A stretch of DNA of 64,000 nt from Selaginella tamariscina (lineage: Eukaryota; Streptophyta; Lycopodiopsida; Selaginellales; Selaginellaceae). The position numbers and the translations under genes were made by a program. Location: contig PUQB01000633.1 in the NCBI GenBank assembly GCA_003024785.1, forward strand, positions 1 through 64,000, given 5' to 3'. The notes under the pieces are model-generated. The model was not told the DNA's origin. It searched no databases and was given only the letters and a program-made list of their open reading frames with translations. Below are positions 57,651 through 64,000 of this stretch, one piece after another. Within the stretch, counting starts at the first letter, position 1. Every line of letters begins with the position of its first letter.

Positions 57651-58815
57651 TTTTTCAGTACGGTTAGTCTTGGAGAAGCTTCGAAAGCACCACCTATTTA
57701 CCAAGTTAGAGAAGTGCTCTTTCAGTCAGCAGTCTGTCGAGTTCCTAGGGTACATCATTTTAGTTGAAGGTGTTCACATGAATCTTACAAAAGTCCGGAC
57801 TATATTGGAGTGGGAGAGACCATCAAATGTTCGTGACATTCGATGTTTCCTCGGGTTTGCGAACTTCTATCGACGTTTCGTTCGGGATTTCTCCAATATT
57901 GCATTACCATTGACGAAGTTGACTGGCAAGGATGTTCCATTTGTTTAGTCCTTTAAGGCTAAGGAGGCATTCGAGTTCCTAAAGAAGGCGTTCACCTCGG
58001 CACCTGTTCTTATTCATCCTGACCATGCGAAGCCATATTTTGTGGAAGCTGATGCCTCTGACTTCGCTATTGGTGGAGTGTTGTCCTAAGAAGGTCCAGA
58101 TCATCTTCTCCATCCCATTGCTTTTCATTCCCGCAAGTTCATTGCACCTAAGATCAACTACGATGTCTACAATAAGGAGCTGTTAGCAATCGTCGATGCC
58201 TTTGAGGAGTGGCATAGATTCCTTGAAGGTTCCCTACATGTGGTTAAGGTGTATTGTAATCACAAGAACCTCCAGTATTGGGCAACAACACAAGTTCTCA
58301 ATTAGCGTCAGGTGCGCTTTGTCTCGGTTTCGATACGTGATTATTCATTATCCCGGTCGTCTAAATGACAAAGCAAATGCTTTATCTCGTCGCAGTTACC
58401 TAGCTCCAGTACCATGTGAAATCTCATTTAATCAACAAGAACAAGTCATCTTGAGCTCCGACCAGTTGTTGGTGAACACGCTTTCTCGTTCTTTTACTCC
58501 ATTTGACACTTCGTTTTTAGATCTAATCCGAGAAAGTCTTCCTCAAGACGAGTTTGCTCGTGATGTCCTTGCACATGTTCAACGAGTTCAGCCATTGTCT
58601 TCAGGGTCACAACTACGAGATTATGCTGCTTTCTATCTTCATAATGGGTTGCTGTACCACCATATCCAAATCTATGTTCCGGACGGAGAACTGAGGTTAT
58701 GAGCTGTCTAACATTGCCATGACAACACAGCTGCGGGACATTTTGGCATTAGGAATACGATCGAGCTGGTACAACGTGTGTTCTAGTGGCCTCGGCTTCG
58801 CATGTATGACATGCC
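57651..58815 (+). pseudogene. Inverted block of gypsy RT C-terminus and RNase H
   Basis: On the plus strand, VRLVLEKLRKHHLFTKLEKC..FLGYI..FLGFANFYRRFV (57660-57900), [10 protein letters not shown] (58050) and GRLNDKANALSRRS (58352-58395) are followed by HDNTAAGHFGIR and WPRLRMY (58718-58808). The neighbouring minus-strand parts end and begin exactly where these would join, so this block was inverted in place inside pol. Confidence 0.8.
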
Positions 58816-60944
58816 ATTCGTGTTCTTCTCGGGTCTTGAAAAATATCAGTGGCACATGATGACAAACAAATCCAAGAAGTCCCGAAAATATCGTTAGCCA
58901 TGTGCTGGAAACAGCAGGTGCATTTGTCAGGCCAACGGCATTACTACGTATCAAATGTCCGTAGCGTGTACGGAATGTTTTCCACTCGTCCCCTTCTCGA
59001 ATTCGGATGAGATTGTACGCTCCTCTTAAATCGATCTTTGTGAAGTACCGGCACCAGAAAGACGTTAGCATGTCGGAGACGAGCGGGAGAGGATACTTGT
59101 TTGGAATGGTGACCTTATTCAGATCTCGGTAGTCCACCACGAGCCGGAGACTTCCATCCTTCTTGGAAACAAAGAATACTGGAGCACCAGCCGGTGATCG
59201 CGAATGACGGAATAAATCCGGTGACAAGATTCTCCTCAATGTATTTTCAATGTCTCCAACTCTGTTGGTGAGAGACCGTAAATGGGACCGGAGGACGGCT
59301 GCTTACCCTCAACGAGATCGATAGGACAGTCGTACTCACGGTGCGGTGGCAAGGCAAAGCTTTCTTTTTGTCGAAGACGTCTGCAAATCAGATACTGCTT
59401 TGGTAAGGCAGAGGAAGGAACAGAAACATCCTTAGCAGAGCAGGGATAGACTTTGATCGCGAAACACGGATGTGGGTCATGTCGGCTATCTTTCTTGAAC
59501 TGCTTCAAGGTGATATGAGACTTGAAGTGGAGGAGGAACTGGAACAGGATCGGAATCAAAAGTGTGGCTGGAGTTGAAACAGCTGGGAAACTGTTCATGA
59601 AACGTTCTCTCCAACCAGGATCCACCAACTCGATCCATGGCAAACCAAGGATAATCGTAGAGTCTGGAATAGAAACAACACTGAAGGAGATGTTGCACAC
59701 AGCACGCAAGCAACGACCTCAACGAACTCCGTGTCATTTATTACCTCCAGATTTGATATCTCGTCCATCAACGACCCGTACAGAACCAGGAGTCTTCAAA
59801 GGATGTAGACGGATCCCGTGCTTGACAGCAAAATTCTTGTCGATGAAATTTGCGTTCGCTCCGCTATCACCAAAGCTTTACCAAGAACTCCACCTCTGGC
59901 GTCTTCAGCTGCACCGAACATGGAACGGCTTGCACACCTTCGTGGATGGAATGGATCCAAGATGAGGAAGGGAAGATGTTATGAGTGAAGAGCCTTGAGG
60001 AACATGAGTTGTTCCACAGGCAATCTAGCCGGACGGCTCCTATTTGGGCTGGATCTTCTCGTTTCCCGGCAGCATAGCAAGGGCCACTTCACGAGCTTGT
60101 TTTGGACGTCGATGACAATTCTCCAACTTGTGGTACGGGTCCCCACAGTACAAACAAAGCTTGTACTGAATCCGCTTCTGGCGTTCGGTTGGCAAAAGCT
60201 TGCCTCAACGTGATCACCCTAATTCCATTGGGGATGGTTTCTATTGGAGGAAGATGATGGATCAGCAGATGAAGAAACAGGGACTGGAGAAATGGAAGAA
60301 GACGGCACCGAGAAGAAAGAAGGATGCCAATGTTCTTGTTTCCGCTCGATCAATCAATTGTCACAACGGATTGCCAACTCTATCATGCTGGTGAGGGTTT
60401 TCAAAACAGCAAAATTCAGCAACATGTCTTTGATCTCGTCCTACAACCCTGATCGGAAAACCTCCTTGAGAGCACGATCTCCCCAGGTGACATCACAAGC
60501 AAGGAGTTGAAACTTCGACGCATACTCTGCTATCGACATACCCCCTTGGTGAAGATGGCAGAGTTTGGTGATGGCAGCACTCTCACGATCCACGTCACTG
60601 AACATCGTGTGAACCGTTCCACAAACTCCTCAAAATTCCCAAGGATCGGATCATTATTCTTTAGCAAGGTTGAGAAGCACGAAAGAGCAAAACCGGAAAG
60701 CAGCGACCTGATCAATCGACCTTAATAGGTTCTGTGCTGTAGCGCCTTGGTTACATCATGATCCGCAGACGAACTTGATTAAGAAAATCTCAGAACTTTG
60801 ATCAGGTACCATCGAACTTTTCGGGCATGTTGATCTTCGGCTCTGGAGAATTCGCACGTTATTGGAGCTGATTATTCTCCAGGTATAGTTGTTCGATCTG
60901 TTGCTGGAGGCAGCAACTTGCTCATGAAGAGCATGCTCAGACAT
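58816..60944 (-). pseudogene. Gypsy gag-protease-RT N-terminal part
   Basis: From right to left: gag fragments (60944-60240), a zinc knuckle CLYCGDPYHKLENC (about 60165-60120), the post-protease segment IILGLPWIE (59660), and RT with FVSKKDGSLRLVVDYRDLNK and FTKIDLRGAYNLIRI (59170-58990). The end FFKTREEHEWHV (58860-58820) stops at the inversion breakpoint. Confidence 0.78.
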
Positions 60945-61055
60945 GATGAGTCGAAGAAGAATCGAAGAAAGAAAAAAAGAAAGAAGAAAGAAAAAGAAAA
61001 TGGGATCGATGACAAGCGGGGCAGAAGCTTATCACTACTTGAGAATCATTCAAAC

Positions 61056-61408
61056 TGTCACGACCTTGTGCAAAGGGTTCATTTCTCTCTTGAACACAAT
61101 CTCCTTCTTTCAACTCAAAGGTTCTGCCCTTGTTCTAAAGGTTTCACAATTTATGGCTGACAAACAAGAGATGGCTGAATTGAAGATGATGTAAGACTCA
61201 CCAAACGTTAGACCAAAATGAAACACAAGGCCGAAAACTGATGTTGAACGATTATGAGAAACCTAGAACTGGAACCCTGTTTATATATCTGAGGTCCTGA
61301 GGATTGTGTGGTCCACAACTAGTCTGAAATGTGTGGTCTACAACTGGTCTAAAACATGCGTATGAATATATGCTTTGATGTTGATAGTGTAATTCAGCAT
61401 TTAGGATT
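61056..61408 (-). repeat. Gypsy LTR (right, 5'), first part
   Basis: Begins TGTCACGACCTTGTGCAAAG as the left LTR does. It holds an extra about 100 bp (61090-61190) absent from the left LTR and is interrupted at TATATGGACA. It resumes at 63582. Confidence 0.78.
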
Positions 61409-63581
61409 ATATGGACAATTGCCTTGGTGCTTAGCGCCTTGGCAATGGGGAGGTGGAATGTTTGTTGCTTGCATGGAGTGGCCTTTATGGCGCCTTCGAT
61501 TCGATTCGAAAGAGTTTTTGATGTTTTTAAGCCTGCAAGGGTTTAAGGTTTGGAATGCTTCAATCGCGCGAAATCACTCAGATCTGAGGAAATGAGCTAC
61601 TAAGGGACAATCTCTAAAGATTACTCCGGACTTTTGGAGCTTCAATTTCGTGTTTTGTTATGGATTTCGGCTGTGTGTGAGTTTTAAGGTTTGATGCATG
61701 TGCGCCTTGATTTCTCAGGTTTTTGATGAAATTGAGGAGATGGTAGTGAAGATGTGGTCTCTTATATCTCTCCTCAAGTTTTTGGAGCAGAGATTTAGAG
61801 TTTTGAAGGGTATGTGTGCAATTTTAGGGTTCACTCTAGGGTTTGATGCACATGTACCTTCATTGCTCGGTTTTTTTGTGAAATTGAGGAAATAGATAGT
61901 GAGGTGTGAGCTCTTATGCCTCTCCTTAAGTTTTGGCAAAAATTTGGAGTCTCGGATGGCATGTGTGCAATTCTAGGTTTTGCTGCATTTGTTCAAAAGG
62001 GGTAAAACCATGTGGCAACTTTGATGAAGTCATGTGAGTAGATGTTGTTGCTATGGGTCTGGAGCATGGTCTTACCATGCATAACAAGCTTAGATTGTCA
62101 TGTATGAGCTGCGAAATCAAATTGGCTAATGTCTTGTTTAAAAGCGATATTGCTGACTCCCTTGTTGCCATGGTAACCGGAGTTTGGGCAAGTCATCAAC
62201 TGTAATGGTATATATGATGATGCAGATTTCAACATGGTCTCGTCAGCCATAGCTATCTGTGAGTATTACCATGGTTCAGTGGTGGTCTTTTTGGCTAGAC
62301 ATGGCGATTTGGTGGCGTTTGCTCTTGTTCTAGTCTTGCATGTGGGGCAATGGTAATTGTTTGTTGAAGAAGCTTCATGGTTAGTTGATGTGTATGTGGA
62401 TGTTTGTGTAGTGCAAATATGTTCCTTGTGATGGTGGTTGTTTCTAGTGGCAATGAATGGGTGACATTTGTGGCGACTTCGTGGTAACATCATGTGCATT
62501 TGATTGGCTCGTTGCTTGGGTTAGGCATCGCCTACGGGCATGTGCTAAAAGGTCAGGGGACTAAAGACCCCGAGTGACATGTTACTAGTTGGGTGTTTGA
62601 GTGGTTTGCCTCGAAGAAGTGATGCATTTTGTTGGTTCAGGCACTTGCGTATGTGTATGTTGATGGTTGTGTTCCTTGCGACGTTGGTTGTTCCTTGTGG
62701 CACTTGCGGTGAATGGGCAAAGCTGTGTGGCAAATTCGTATGCACTTGATTGGCTCACTGCTTGGGTTAGGCGCCTACGGGCCTGTGCTGAATGGTCAGA
62801 GACTGAAGACCCTAAATACGTGTTGTTGGTTGGGTGTTTAGAAGGAGTTATACACTTTGCTGGTTCAGACATTTGCGTTTCGTGCTTCATTGCCTTTTGC
62901 TGTTTGCAGTAGTGACATCTTTTTTAGTCGACTTCCCGGGATTTGAGCTACTAGTGGAAGTGCGGCCCCATGTTTGAGGTGGTAAGGGCCACCATTTATG
63001 GCTGTCAGCGTGTGCGTTGAGCCTAGCACACCCCGAGCGTGAGGCTCCCATGCTTGGAAACGAGTATGGTTATTCTGGTATTGTGTTATTCCTCTTTAAT
63101 GGGCATTTGCTATACAATTTGCGGAGGATTGCTCTAAGGTTTAATGGGTATCTTCTAAGAGGGCAACTGCAACGAGGTCCTTGTTTACGAAGAGGTTTGG
63201 TGTGTTTGCAATAAGTGGTCATTCTGATGCGTGTTGGGAATATCCTTGGGCATTTGATTTCTGATCTTGGTGGATGTGTATGTGGTATGCTATAGTGTAC
63301 TTTGGGCATCTACTAAAGATTGGTTTGGCCTCGTTTGTTTGTGTTTGCTTTTTGCTTTGGTGTGTGCTTGTGAGCTGTGGTATGGAGATTGAAGCTCGAG
63401 AAAGTATCCGGGCGAGAGACTAGACTCATAAAGGTTTGAATCGATCACTTTGTTCTTTGGACACTTAGCGATGCTTGGGTTTTAGGGGGATGGGAATAAG
63501 AGTAGGTTTATATGAAATCCCTTGGGATGTTTTGATATATACTTGTATTTAGCCCCATGAATAAACTTTTAACATTCCTTC
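61409..63581. mobile_element. Unclassified 2.2 kb insertion in the gypsy LTR
   Basis: LTR homology breaks after ATATGGACA (61400-61408) and resumes with the same nine bases at 63582-63590, so this is probably an insertion with a 9-bp target duplication. The plus strand is G/T-rich, with no coding sequence recognised and no clear inverted ends. A unit of about 270 bp (GTTCCTTGTG..GTGGTTGTT, TTGATTGGCTC, GCTTGGGTTAGGC, CCTACGGGC) is present twice, at about 62385-62600 and 62655-62850. Confidence 0.5.
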
Positions 63582-63676
63582 ATATGGACAAGTTGGCTAA
63601 TACATATGTGTGTTAATAGAAAGGTCTCGGGTTCAAGTCTTGTAAAAGGTAAAAATAATTTATGATCCTTATAACA
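63582..63676 (-). repeat. Gypsy LTR (right, 5'), second part
   Basis: AAAGGTCTCGGGTTCAAGTC ... GATCCTTATAACA matches the end of the left LTR at 56585-56638. The GGTTCAAGTC looks like a polymerase III B box but belongs to the LTR. Confidence 0.72.
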
Positions 63677-64000
63677 ATAAGCGTTACTTTTGTGGACGAA
63701 ATCACGCATGATTGCTGTCAAATTTCTTGCTAGAAAGCATTACTTTGTCACTTTTGTGGACGATTACTCACGCATGATTGCTGTCAAATTTCTTGCTAGA
63801 AAGCATTACTTTGTCACTTTTGTGGACGATTACTCACGCATGATTGCTATCAAATTTCTTGTTAGAAAGCATTACTTTGTCACTTTTGCTGTCAAATTTC
63901 TTGTTAGAAAGCATTACTTTGTCACTTTTGTGGACGATTACTCACGCATGATTGCTATCAAATTTCTTGCTAGAAAGCATTACTTTGTCACTTTTGTGGA
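63677..64000 (+). repeat. In-frame 66-bp tandem repeat of copia integrase
   Basis: Each unit encodes HYFVTFVDDYSRMIAVKFL plus ARK, the copia integrase core around its DDYSR motif. Units start at about 63682 (shortened), 63739, 63805, 63871 (lacking 24 bp), 63913 and 63979, and run off the window. All spacings are multiples of three, so the frame is kept. Confidence 0.85.

Larger units (their letters stand above)
56310..63676 (-). mobile_element. Ty3/gypsy element nested in the copia relic
   Basis: LTRs start TGTCACGACC at 56310 and 61056. The left LTR is 56310-56638; the right is 61056-61408 continued at 63582-63676, split by a 2.2 kb insertion. Pol runs on the minus strand except for an inverted 1.16 kb block. 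Integrase, reverse transcriptase, protease-type and gag zinc-knuckle parts are all recognisable but broken. No clean target duplication is seen. Confidence 0.78.
54587..64000 (+). mobile_element. Ty1/copia retrotransposon relic, interrupted and running off the window
   Basis: The 5' LTR is 54587-54711 (TGTTAAGAATATT ... CTCAACA, 125 bp). Coding fragments run to 56309, where a gypsy element is inserted. Copia integrase sequence resumes after 63676 as a tandem repeat. The 3' LTR is outside the window. Confidence 0.75.

Overview
This is eukaryotic plant DNA, most likely from a non-seed land plant (bryophyte or lycophyte grade; inference). Interstitial TTTAGGG repeats are of the plant telomere type. 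Spliceosomal introns of 54-59 bp occur in several unrelated genes. The recognisable host genes are a chloroplast early light-induced protein (ELIP), a STELLO-like Golgi glycosyltransferase (DUF288) and a microbial-type terpene synthase-like gene, the last being a class typical of non-seed plants. Simple repeats, AT-rich spacers and nested transposons fill the rest.

Layout: 1-1.7 kb is the 3' part of a nuclease-fold/kinase-like gene. 2.78-11.68 kb is a decayed transposon (copy A). 12.75-13.0 kb is a MITE. 13.96-27.1 kb is a second, about 13 kb, decayed transposon of another family (element 3). 28.9-36.7 kb is a nearly intact relative of copy A (copy B), in the opposite orientation. 36.9-44.5 kb holds the three host genes. 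45.8-52.8 kb is a degenerate head-to-head repeat array with a 3.6 kb Ty3/gypsy element inserted. 54.6-64 kb is a Ty1/copia relic interrupted by an internally inverted gypsy element, which is itself interrupted by a 2.2 kb insertion.

The most interesting content is the shared plan of copies A and B and of element 3. Each carries a transposase-type gene divergent from a long gene that joins a ParB/sulfiredoxin-like domain to a permuted N6/N4 DNA-methyltransferase-like fold. The sequence between the two genes carries arrays of short GC-rich palindromes about 45 bp apart. In A/B the transposase is MULE/FAR1-like (WRKY-GCM1-type zinc finger, DDE core, SWIM finger) and the palindrome is AGTCGGCATGCCGACT. 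In element 3 the partner is a DUF7869-type gene and the palindrome is GGCGGGATTAATCCCGCC. In both families the catalytic DPPY-type motif of the methyltransferase is altered. I know of no described plant transposon family with this design. A working hypothesis is that the ParB-methyltransferase-like protein recognises the palindromes and acts in self-recognition, methylation or anti-silencing, by analogy with the VANC proteins of VANDAL MULEs.

Host genes carry several single-base frameshifts, nearly all of which look like one missing base. They are either decaying or affected by assembly indel errors; the sequence alone does not decide.
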